This document shows, in pieces, positions 1 to 5,618 of a stretch of DNA of 7,234 nt. The DNA comes from CAZZDA01 sp964652585 (lineage in GTDB: Bacteria; Patescibacteriota; Patescibacteriia; UBA1544): positions 1 to 7,234 of the forward strand of contig CAZZDA010000049.1 of the NCBI GenBank assembly GCA_964652585.1, read 5' to 3'. Both the position numbers and the translations under genes were made by a program. The notes beneath the pieces are model-generated. The model saw only the letters and a list, made by a program, of their open reading frames with translations, was not told the DNA's origin and ran no database searches. Each line of letters opens with the position of its first letter. The first letter of the stretch is position 1.

Positions 1-42
1 ATTTAATCAACTTATGAATAACGCTGTTGCGTTAGATTCTAG

Positions 43-171
43 AAAGTAAGTATGTATATCATACAAGAAAAAGTAAACCAATTTCTCCACTACTATCATA
101 CCAAAAGACCGCATTTATCGCTCAATATGAAAACACCTGCTGAATTTGCCTCAATGTCGCATTTGACATGA
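43..171 (+). pseudogene. C-terminal remnant of a DDE/integrase-core transposase
   Basis: An open frame runs from just after a TAG (40-42) to a TGA (169-171); its first ATG is at 52. The translation contains NQFLHYYHTKRPHLSLNM followed by KTPAEF. This is the hallmark C-terminal end of the integrase catalytic core (rve_3-like) in IS3 and IS481 family transposases, whose consensus resembles YN-x2-RPH-x2-L-x4-TP. Only about 40 residues remain. The same frame upstream carries stops at 4-6, 19-21 and 40-42, and the other two frames do not continue recognisable transposase sequence. The element is therefore decayed or frameshifted, or its body lies left of the window in another frame. The family assignment is secure at motif level; IS3 versus IS481 cannot be decided from this fragment. 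It marks past transposition next to the accessory genes that follow. Confidence 0.62.
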
Positions 172-184
172 GAGAGAACGGTGG

Positions 185-201
185 CTTGCTAAAATAGCAA
201 G
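185..201. repeat. Perfect 7-bp hairpin after the transposase remnant
   Basis: CTTGCTA (185-191) and TAGCAAG (195-201) form a perfect inverted repeat around a three-base loop. No T-run follows on either strand, so it is not a clear intrinsic terminator. It sits between the transposase stop and the next gene, just before a -10-like TATAGT (204-209), and could be an operator or part of the old element's end. No good -35 box lies at the right distance, so no promoter is called here. Confidence 0.35.
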
Positions 202-253
202 AATATAGTACACTCTTTGTTGTTTTAATCATATCTTTACGTTCCTTTCACCA

Positions 254-260
254 AGAGGGG
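254..260 (+). promoter_or_regulatory. Shine-Dalgarno site of the 124-residue gene
   Basis: AGAGGGG lies five bases before the ATG at 266. It is one of only two convincing ribosome-binding sites in the window, the other being upstream of the vanW-like gene. It supports both the start and the reality of this otherwise unrecognised gene. Confidence 0.55.
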
Positions 261-265
261 TTTTC

Positions 266-640
266 ATGAACAACTGTGAAACGTTTGTTGCACCATGCTA
301 CAAAGTGCTCGCTACACTGTCATCTTTTGACGGTCAGAAGGTCGATGGTTTTGAGAGATCGGGAGCATCTACTCCTGAATTAGTTACCGTCACTCTTCAC
401 AACGCTTCACCACCTCTCCGACAAGCAGTACTTCTCCATTGGCAACAAAGGCGCTTTCAACAACGATTCGTTCAATGCACCTTGTGCGGTAATGGTATGA
501 CCATCAAAGAAACAAAGGTGCAATTCTATCACCACTTACTGCTCGTACACAATCTCGTACAATGCACAAACTGCAAAGCAACTAAAGTAATGCTCCGAGA
601 ACGCGTGGACATAAGCTCTTCTCCCACCATACTCCATTAA
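266..640 (+). CDS. Orphan small protein with Cys/His zinc-finger-like cluster
   Basis: This 124-residue protein belongs to no family I recognise. Its C-terminal half carries C71-x2-C74, then H89, H90 and H95, then C100-x2-C103. The first four ligands have C2H2 zinc-finger spacing (about 15 residues between the Cys pair and the His pair). The extra CxxC five residues after H95 suggests either a second half-site or a CxxC...CxxC zinc ribbon. Further cysteines stand at 4 and 11. The segment at about 50-70 (PPLRQAVLLHWQQRRFQQRF) is basic and aromatic and could contact nucleic acid. There is no signal peptide or membrane segment, so a cytoplasmic location is expected. The start is supported by AGAGGGG five bases upstream, and a weak terminator overlaps the stop. 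It lies between a transposase remnant and a non-coding RNA gene, so it is probably accessory cargo. A nucleic-acid-binding or regulatory role is inference only. Confidence 0.6.
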   Translation: MNNCETFVAPCYKVLATLSSFDGQKVDGFERSGASTPELVTVTLHNASPPLRQAVLLHWQQRRFQQRFVQCTLCGNGMTIKETKVQFYHHLLLVHNLVQCTNCKATKVMLRERVDISSSPTILH

Positions 641-662
641 CAATTCCTATGGGAGTTTTTTT
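631..662 (+). terminator. Weak intrinsic terminator after the Cys/His protein gene
   Basis: ACTCC (631-635) can pair with GGAGT (652-656), and the run of seven T starts at 656. A competing pairing is CTCCCA (621-626) with TGGGAG (650-655). The stems are short and the loops large, so this is only a moderate terminator call. Its position directly at the stop codon of a plus-strand gene is what favours it. Confidence 0.4.
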
Positions 663-702
663 ATTTCCTCATTGTATGGAATGCGGGAGTTGCAAAAAAA
701 CC

Positions 703-731
703 TTGACAAGCTTTATGTCATATGCTAGTAT
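703..731 (+). promoter_or_regulatory. Promoter of the non-coding RNA gene
   Basis: A perfect TTGACA (703-708) is followed by a 17-bp spacer and TAGTAT (726-731). A TGC immediately precedes the hexamer, giving an extended -10. Transcription should start near 738. This is the best-formed promoter in the window. No open reading frame with a usable ribosome-binding site follows before the terminator at 934, which points to an RNA product. Confidence 0.7.
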
Positions 732-737
732 GAGTAG

Positions 738-934
738 TCAGCTAGAAGATTCCCTTTGCTACAGCTGATTTTTATTACGCTTTATGCGTACATGCGCATA
801 AAAATAGGCATAAAAAAGAAGATTCTCGCAAGGCAGGCACGACAAGCATGGGATTTTTGCTCGAGGATCTGTTCCGGCTTCGGCTCGAACATTTCCCGAT
901 AAAAATTTCTTGCCTGCCCTACGAGAGTTTTTTT
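738..934 (+). ncRNA. Candidate structured non-coding RNA, about 197 nt
   Basis: This is a stand-alone transcription unit: a strong promoter upstream, no gene inside, and a terminator whose stem closes the 3' domain. The 5' part has TCAGCT (738-743) pairing with AGCTGA (763-768). Next comes an arm at 769-804 that can fold in two ways. The 3' domain (824-926) is rod-like. A closing stem (824-828/922-926 and 832-839/911-918) opens into a large internal loop (840-849 against 898-910). GGGA/TCCC (850-853/894-897) follows, then an irregular apical stem. The apex can form either a C(UUCG)G-capped hairpin (870-891) or TCGAG/CTCGA (861-865/884-888). The 9-base AGAAGATTC occurs at 744-752 and 817-825, flanking the switchable arm. 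A rod with a central bubble recalls 6S RNA, but I see no 6S consensus. The conserved SRP apical loop, tmRNA and RNase P signatures are also absent. The family is unknown. Confidence 0.55.
824..934 (+). terminator. Terminator formed by the closing stem of the non-coding RNA
   Basis: TCTCG (824-828) pairs with CGAGA (922-926), and GGCAGGCA (832-839) pairs with TGCCTGCC (911-918). Seven T follow (928-934). The GC-rich base of the helix plus the T-run would end transcription, although the enclosed domain is far larger than a standard terminator loop. Read on the minus strand, the same helix is followed by six T (817-812), so it could also stop transcripts of the converging vanW-like gene. Confidence 0.6.
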
Positions 935-955
935 AATACAAGAGATTAGTAACCA

Positions 956-2845
956 CTAGATGCCGGCAGTTGGCAATACCTCCGCCGTTGAGGTTGCGCT
1001 CTCTGACTCCGATATATCTTCTTCGGGTTTTGAAAGTTCTTCAACACCTATAAGACATACTGCTTGCCAAGGACGGTAGTGACTTTTAAATACTTCTTCC
1101 TTCTGTTCATCATTGGCGTAGGTGACGGTATAAGTAAATTCCGCATCCGCTCCACTATGTGCACTTTCCGTGCACTTTTCCTTTCCCGGCGGTAAATCCA
1201 GCGTTTCAATATATTTTGTTGGCGGGGGTGCGGTAATATTGTACACACGCGGCTCGGTTTGTGAAACTACGCGACCGTCTTTTGTTCCCCAAAACTCAAA
1301 GATAAGTTCATCCCCCTCAATATACGTCTGTATCAATACATGGGCGCCTGTGTCATTTTTAAAACGATAATCAGGCCAGGGAGTATAGATGGTCGCATCA
1401 GTTCCTGCAGGTTCATAGTAAGACACGCGATATGAATGATTTCGCCGCTGCGTAATAGGCAAGCCTGATGCCAATGTTGCGCGAAAAGTTGTCGTACCAA
1501 TTTGACAAAGTCCCCCACCAAATTCCGGTATCGTCTTATTGCCTTTAATAACTAACTCTTCTTTATATCCATTTTCCGCATCAATATTGCCCAACACCGT
1601 GATTAGCGAGAATTCTTCTTCAGGTTTGATAAGCAGACCATTTAATGCTGCAGCACCTACCGCAATATTATGTCTACGGTTTGCGGGAGAGCCTGCAAAA
1701 TTTGACCGGCCAATACCAATGATCTCCTTGATACCCAGATCATTGCCATCCTCGGTCGTGATTGTTGGTTTTATGGTGCGCATAGATACCTCTATTGCGG
1801 GACTTCCTTGGGGTGTTGAGGTCGCAGCCATGCCTGTTTGCAAATACGCCACCATCTCTCTCTTGAGAGAAGGAATATACATAGCGCGACCGTCACGACT
1901 TTCTTGAAAGGTTGCCACTCGGCCGTTTTCCATCTCAAATTTCGCATCTTGAGCAACTCTTTCTTGATCGCCAAACGTACTTTCAAGATACTCTGCAAGA
2001 GCAGCGTCATCAAGCATTACTTTCGGATGCCCTGCTGCAAGCTCAACGGTTAGCCACTCGGCTACCACACGCGGTTTCAGTAGTACGCTTTTCTCTTCAA
2101 AAAATAACGTGAGCGCTTCTTGTTTTAGGATGTCCGCCACTTCAGGCACAACCGATTCTACCTGTTCTTTGGTAAGTGTCGGATATTTTGTTACCGTAGA
2201 CAAGGTGATATCAGGTGATTCTATTTTCTGCAGATCGTGTAGTGTTTGTGTAATGATCCTGTCATACGGAAAAATACTTCCCGCACTTTCCTCTACCACC
2301 TCTAGAGAAGGTTTTGTACCATACCACGAAATTGCAAGGCGCGCCGGATACACTGGTGTGGTATACTCATCAAAAGTATCCACTAAAATAGAGGTTAACT
2401 CCTCTTGAAAAACCTCAACCGGCACCTCGACCTCGTGTGTTGTTATAAGACCAAATAAGCGTTCAAAAAACTGGCGATACCATGAACCGGTATGGCCGTA
2501 GGCGAATGCGCGTGCAAGCGCTTCGTCTTCATCATACGAAAAAAGCTCATAGGCAAAATCACGATCAGCAGCACCTACAAGCACGGTATCAAAAGTATAT
2601 ACATTGTTGCGATAGCGAAAGGTTAATCCCTTGGTCGTCACTTCATCAATTCTTTCATGGAGCTGCTGTCTGACCGTTTCCTCGTCTTTCCCGTCCAGAG
2701 ACACGCCTGCCAACACTACACCAGGCGCGTGAGTATTTGTATAGCTCCGTGCCCACACGCTTATGCCAAGCACTCCTAACACCACAACACCGATGATCAG
2801 GAGTACACCAAAAATATGCTTTTTTTTACGGAATATGTTACGCAT
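956..2845 (-). CDS. Membrane-anchored VanW-family protein with peptidoglycan-binding-like repeats
   Basis: This 629-residue protein is probably anchored to the membrane and exposed outside the cell. It has a basic start (RKKKH), one membrane segment (about 11-32), and no lipobox. Residues about 60-175 and 180-345 resemble the PG_binding_4-like repeats that precede VanW domains. Residues about 382-522 are the VanW domain. It begins at SNFAGSPANRRHNI and includes EFSL (411-414), the diagnostic GGGLCQ (443-448, Cys447), NHSYR (469-473) and YTPWPDYRF (487-495). A G5-like segment follows (about 540-600, with LPPGKEKC), containing Cys558 and Cys597, then an acidic Ser/Thr-rich tail. VanW is named after an accessory gene of the vanB vancomycin-resistance cluster, but its biochemical role is unsettled, so a resistance function should not be assumed. 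AAAGGA lies five bases before the ATG. The gene follows the 66-residue gene by 20 bases and is likely cotranscribed with it. Confidence 0.9.
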   Translation of the reverse strand: MRNIFRKKKHIFGVLLIIGVVVLGVLGISVWARSYTNTHAPGVVLAGVSLDGKDEETVRQQLHERIDEVTTKGLTFRYRNNVYTFDTVLVGAADRDFAYELFSYDEDEALARAFAYGHTGSWYRQFFERLFGLITTHEVEVPVEVFQEELTSILVDTFDEYTTPVYPARLAISWYGTKPSLEVVEESAGSIFPYDRIITQTLHDLQKIESPDITLSTVTKYPTLTKEQVESVVPEVADILKQEALTLFFEEKSVLLKPRVVAEWLTVELAAGHPKVMLDDAALAEYLESTFGDQERVAQDAKFEMENGRVATFQESRDGRAMYIPSLKREMVAYLQTGMAATSTPQGSPAIEVSMRTIKPTITTEDGNDLGIKEIIGIGRSNFAGSPANRRHNIAVGAAALNGLLIKPEEEFSLITVLGNIDAENGYKEELVIKGNKTIPEFGGGLCQIGTTTFRATLASGLPITQRRNHSYRVSYYEPAGTDATIYTPWPDYRFKNDTGAHVLIQTYIEGDELIFEFWGTKDGRVVSQTEPRVYNITAPPPTKYIETLDLPPGKEKCTESAHSGADAEFTYTVTYANDEQKEEVFKSHYRPWQAVCLIGVEELSKPEEDISESESATSTAEVLPTAGI

Positions 2846-2865
2846 TGTATTCCTTTATGAAGCCT

Positions 2866-3066
2866 CTACTCAGATGCTCTGGCGAGCAGTTCATTCAGTA
2901 CGTCTTTAGGATCAGCCGGATGTACTTCTTGCTCACTTATCCAAAGTGTTTTTTTATCACCTTTATTGAGTAGCGAGCCTTTTGCAAATACTGACTCAGG
3001 TACCGTTGCCTCTAAGGTGATATTCCCTTCTTCATTTCTTTCGATCTTTGCTTCAGTTTTATACAT
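2866..3066 (-). CDS. Small charged protein of unknown function between hsp20 and the vanW-like gene
   Basis: The product is 66 residues, soluble and highly charged, with no signal peptide, membrane segment or cysteine. The N-terminal half (about 3-24, KTEAKIERNEEGNITLEATV) looks like paired beta strands. It is faintly reminiscent of the opening strands of trigger factor's ribosome-binding domain, but the protein is far too short to be one and the signature loop is not visible, so I do not assign it. The C-terminal end (about 52-66) is predicted helical. No Shine-Dalgarno sequence stands at normal distance from the ATG at 3066. The only GGAG lies 33 bases upstream inside a hairpin, with no alternative in-frame start behind it. 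The frame stays open upstream without another ATG, GTG or TTG. The tight gap to the vanW-like gene (20 bases) supports it as real and cotranscribed. Confidence 0.6.
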   Translation of the reverse strand: MYKTEAKIERNEEGNITLEATVPESVFAKGSLLNKGDKKTLWISEQEVHPADPKDVLNELLARASE

Positions 3067-3095
3067 ACTTGTAGCTTGGAACTTGTGATCTTTTT

Positions 3096-3116
3096 TCTCT
3101 CCTATTAGAAGAGAGA
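3096..3116 (-). promoter_or_regulatory. Hairpin enclosing an AGGAGAG motif between hsp20 and the small gene
   Basis: On the minus strand TCTCTC (3116-3111) and GAGAGA (3101-3096) form a 6-bp stem around a 9-base loop. An A-rich stretch follows rather than a T-run, so it is not a terminator. Its 3' arm holds a Shine-Dalgarno-like AGGAGAG that is 33 bases from the next start. It may be an mRNA processing or stability element in the hsp20 transcript, or it may be chance. Confidence 0.3.
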
Positions 3117-3130
3117 TTATGAGTTTTATG

Positions 3131-3625
3131 TTACGTGCTTTTTACCTTGATAATAGTTTCAGTCTTTGGCTGCATTTTTTTTGGTAAAACAATTTCTAAA
3201 ATGCCGTGTGCAAGCTCCGCGCGTACTTTACTTTCCTCAACGGCAACCGGCAAAATAATGCTGCGAGAAAAGCTTCCCCAATAACATTCTTGATAAAATG
3301 GTGTCGCTTTTTTTGATAAGGATCTCTGATGATGTCTCTCACCCCGAATAGTTAAGAGATCACCCGAGAGTCCTATATGAACATCATTAGGTGTCACGCC
3401 CGCCATTGTTGAATGTACCACCAGCGCATCTTCAGTTTCCCATATATCAACAGCAAGCGACCCTCCCATATCTTCCATATTCCACGCACCATCCAAGCTT
3501 TGCGCATGCCGCATATCTTTGTGAGAAGTACGCAAGCGCGTTGCTGATTTTTGTGAGTTTATATCAACCGTTGGTACGCTTACACGAATGCTTTTTTTAT
3601 GACTTGCAAATAAATCTTTTAACAT
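3131..3625 (-). CDS. Small heat shock protein, Hsp20/alpha-crystallin family
   Basis: This ATP-independent holdase chaperone binds unfolding proteins in the cytoplasm and passes them to refolding machines or proteases. The protein has 164 residues, a normal family length. An N-terminal arm (1-54, with a basic stretch at about 28-39) precedes the alpha-crystallin domain (about 55-149). That domain contains DLLTIRGER (89-97), the Y-x2-E-x2-WGSFSRSIILP strand region (111-126) and the signature HGILEIVLPK (140-149). The C-terminal tail holds I159-x-V161, matching the I-x-I/V motif that docks on a neighbouring subunit during oligomer assembly. The chosen ATG has no Shine-Dalgarno sequence, and a TATGAT -10 box ends seven bases before it, predicting a leaderless mRNA. 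No CIRCE or HrcA-type inverted repeat is visible upstream. It heads the cluster leading to the 66-residue protein and the vanW-like gene. Confidence 0.93.
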   Translation of the reverse strand: MLKDLFASHKKSIRVSVPTVDINSQKSATRLRTSHKDMRHAQSLDGAWNMEDMGGSLAVDIWETEDALVVHSTMAGVTPNDVHIGLSGDLLTIRGERHHQRSLSKKATPFYQECYWGSFSRSIILPVAVEESKVRAELAHGILEIVLPKKMQPKTETIIKVKST

Positions 3626-3631
3626 ATGTCT

Positions 3632-3660
3632 ATCATACCGTATGCGAGCTACCTGCGCAA
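3632..3660 (-). promoter_or_regulatory. hsp20 promoter predicting a leaderless transcript
   Basis: On the minus strand TTGCGC (3660-3655) is followed by a 17-bp spacer and TATGAT (3637-3632, five of six matches to the consensus). The expected start, seven bases after the -10, falls at 3625, the A of the ATG. The -35 is partial. The lack of any Shine-Dalgarno sequence fits leaderless translation. Confidence 0.5.
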
Positions 3661-3680
3661 GGTAACCCCCCCACCCTCAT

Positions 3681-3709
3681 AAAAACATCCCGCTGTATAG
3701 CGGGATGTT
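3681..3709 (-). terminator. Intrinsic terminator downstream of ftsH
   Basis: AACATCCCGCT (3684-3694) and AGCGGGATGTT (3699-3709) form a perfect 11-bp GC-rich stem with a four-base loop. On the minus strand the helix runs into a run of five T (3685-3681). It lies about 30 bases past the ftsH stop and before the hsp20 promoter, so it separates the two minus-strand units. Confidence 0.85.
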
Positions 3710-3738
3710 GGTGTATACCTATTATTTCAGGGATTCGT

Positions 3739-5613
3739 TTATTTTTTCTCTGTTGTATGTTCTTCCTGTGGTTTTGTATCTATGCTTTCACCCTTCATTA
3801 ATGATTCAAATACCTCTCGCTCCAATGTTTCCTTTTTCAAGAGTGCCGCTACTATAATTTCCAATTTGTCTTTTTGTTCACGAATTATTGTGACCGCGGT
3901 GCGCTCCGCTTCTTCCACCAAGCGATAAATTTCGCTGTCAATTTGTTTTGCAGCCTCTTCACTATAATCACGCTGTTCATGAATTTCACGCCCTAAGAAG
4001 ACCATTTCATCACGCTGACCGAAAGTGCGAAGACCCAGATCTTTACTCATGCCATACTGGGTGACTAAAGCCTTAGCAACAGAGGTAACTTTTTGCAGAT
4101 CATTGCTTGCACCGGTTGTGAGCGCGTCTGCACCGAATATTTCTCTCTCTGTCACATAACCGCCAAGCGAGACCGCCAAATCCGCAACCAGCTCCGCTTT
4201 GCTATGAAGATGCTTATCTTCCATAGGAAGCTTCAAGGTATAGCCCATTGCTCTACCGCGTGAGATGATAGACACCTTTTGGACAGGGTCCGCATCCGGT
4301 AGTATATGCGCGACAAGTGCATGCCCTGCTTCATGATATGCAACGATCTTTTTTTCTTTTGGAGATATCACCCTGCTTCTACGCTCGGGTCCAAGCATCA
4401 CTTTTTCAATGCTTCCTAAAATATCATCCATACTGATCTCTTTTCTATCTTTCCTCGCCGCAAGAATTGCCGCCTCGTTCAAGACATTTTCCAAGTCCGC
4501 GCCGGAAAATCCCGGAGTTCTTGTCGCGACAACACGAAGCTTCACTTCTTTGGCTAGCGGTTTTTTCTTTGCGTGCACACGTAAAATAGCTTCTCTGTCT
4601 TCAATATCCGGATCATCCAAAACCACCCGTCGATCAAAGCGTCCGGGACGCAAGAGTGCGGGATCAAGCACATCAGGTCTATTGGTTGCCGCCATCACGA
4701 TCACATTCGTATTCGGCTCAAAGCCATCCATTTCAACAAGTATCTGATTGAGCGTCTGCTCGCGTTCGTCATGGCCACCGCCAAGTCCCGCACCGCGCTG
4801 CCGTCCCACCGCATCAATTTCATCAATAAAGACAATACACGGTGCTGATTTTTTCACCTTACGGAAGAGATCGCGCACACGAGAAGCGCCAACACCGACG
4901 AACATTTCCACAAATTCCGATCCGGAAATATGGAAAAAAGGCACGCCAGCCTCGCCCGCTGTTGCGCGCGCAAGAAGTGTTTTCCCTGTACCGGGCGAGC
5001 CCATAAGCAGCACGCCCTTTGGAATCTTCGCACCGATAGCTAAAAACTTTTTCGCGTCTTTAAGAAAGTCTATAATTTCCGCTAACTCTTCCTTTGCCTC
5101 TTTTACACCGGCAACATCTTTGAAAGTAACCTTCTCCTTTTCATCCTTCTTTGACTCACGCGCTCCCGATTGTCCAAACATCATAGCGCGTGAGTTCGCG
5201 CCTTGAATCTGCCGGCTCATAAAATAGATGAAGCCGCCAAGAAGGAGAAGCGGAATGAGAAATGGCAAGACAGCGGCTGCCCAAAATGCCGCACCGGATT
5301 CTTTTTGCACCTCAATGGTAATATGCTCTGCAGCAAGCTTCTCTTTGGGAACACCGTAATGATCAAAGATCGCTACAAGTGATTCCGATGATTCCTTGCG
5401 CGCAAGTTCTTGTGTATCATCTTTTAACACTATTTCAAGATTATCTCCTTTGACCACAATGGATGCCACTTCTTCTTGCTCCACCTGCGCTATGAGCGTT
5501 GAGAGAGTTACTTCTTCCGGCGTTTCAGCAGTCAAGGTCAGTGTACTGAATATTCCCGCAATAATAAGAAATACGGCCAAGAGAAGAAGGAAATTCTTCA
5601 AAATTGATTTCAT
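3739..5613 (-). CDS. ftsH: ATP-dependent zinc metalloprotease FtsH
   Basis: FtsH is a hexameric AAA+ protease of the inner membrane that extracts and degrades damaged membrane proteins and short-lived regulators. At 624 residues it is of ordinary length. Two membrane segments (about 7-27 and 109-131) flank a small extracytoplasmic domain (about 29-107). The AAA module has Walker A GSPGTGKT (205-212), the pore loop MFVG (237-240), Walker B VFIDE (261-265), and the second region of homology ending in LRPGRFDR (321-328) with the arginine fingers. The protease domain has HEAGH (427-431); His427 and His431 bind zinc, Glu428 is the catalytic base, and Asp505 in TTGASND is the likely third ligand. 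The C-terminal end is a helical segment and a charged tail. All catalytic residues are present. It starts five bases after the S1 gene's stop without a clear Shine-Dalgarno sequence, so translation is probably coupled. Confidence 0.97.
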   Translation of the reverse strand: MKSILKNFLLLLAVFLIIAGIFSTLTLTAETPEEVTLSTLIAQVEQEEVASIVVKGDNLEIVLKDDTQELARKESSESLVAIFDHYGVPKEKLAAEHITIEVQKESGAAFWAAAVLPFLIPLLLLGGFIYFMSRQIQGANSRAMMFGQSGARESKKDEKEKVTFKDVAGVKEAKEELAEIIDFLKDAKKFLAIGAKIPKGVLLMGSPGTGKTLLARATAGEAGVPFFHISGSEFVEMFVGVGASRVRDLFRKVKKSAPCIVFIDEIDAVGRQRGAGLGGGHDEREQTLNQILVEMDGFEPNTNVIVMAATNRPDVLDPALLRPGRFDRRVVLDDPDIEDREAILRVHAKKKPLAKEVKLRVVATRTPGFSGADLENVLNEAAILAARKDRKEISMDDILGSIEKVMLGPERRSRVISPKEKKIVAYHEAGHALVAHILPDADPVQKVSIISRGRAMGYTLKLPMEDKHLHSKAELVADLAVSLGGYVTEREIFGADALTTGASNDLQKVTSVAKALVTQYGMSKDLGLRTFGQRDEMVFLGREIHEQRDYSEEAAKQIDSEIYRLVEEAERTAVTIIREQKDKLEIIVAALLKKETLEREVFESLMKGESIDTKPQEEHTTEKK

Positions 5614-5618
5614 ATATA

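Noticed and set aside
870..891. tRNA T-arm, because of the GGCTCGAAC stretch
   Set aside because: No acceptor, D or anticodon arms can be drawn around it, and the loop folds better as a UUCG-capped hairpin.
824..926. SRP (4.5S) RNA, because the 3' domain is a hairpin of about 100 nt
   Set aside because: The conserved apical GGAA-type loop and the AGCAG internal-loop signature are absent.
1539..2408. Several plus-strand open frames opposite the vanW-like gene
   Set aside because: All overlap an intact conserved gene on the minus strand and have no ribosome-binding site or family motif.
956..2845. Vancomycin-resistance determinant
   Set aside because: The VanW domain is widespread in bacteria without van clusters, and no vanA/B ligase, vanH or vanX gene is present here.
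3391..3801. 136-codon plus-strand frame across hsp20, the ftsH terminator and the ftsH 3' end
   Set aside because: It crosses a strong terminator and two real genes antisense; its hydrophobic end is an artefact of reading that region backwards.
4409..5206. Two long plus-strand open frames opposite ftsH (4409-4747 and 4748-5206)
   Set aside because: They lie entirely antisense to the conserved AAA module of ftsH, are rich in Ser, Arg and Ala as expected for shadow frames, and show no recognisable motif.
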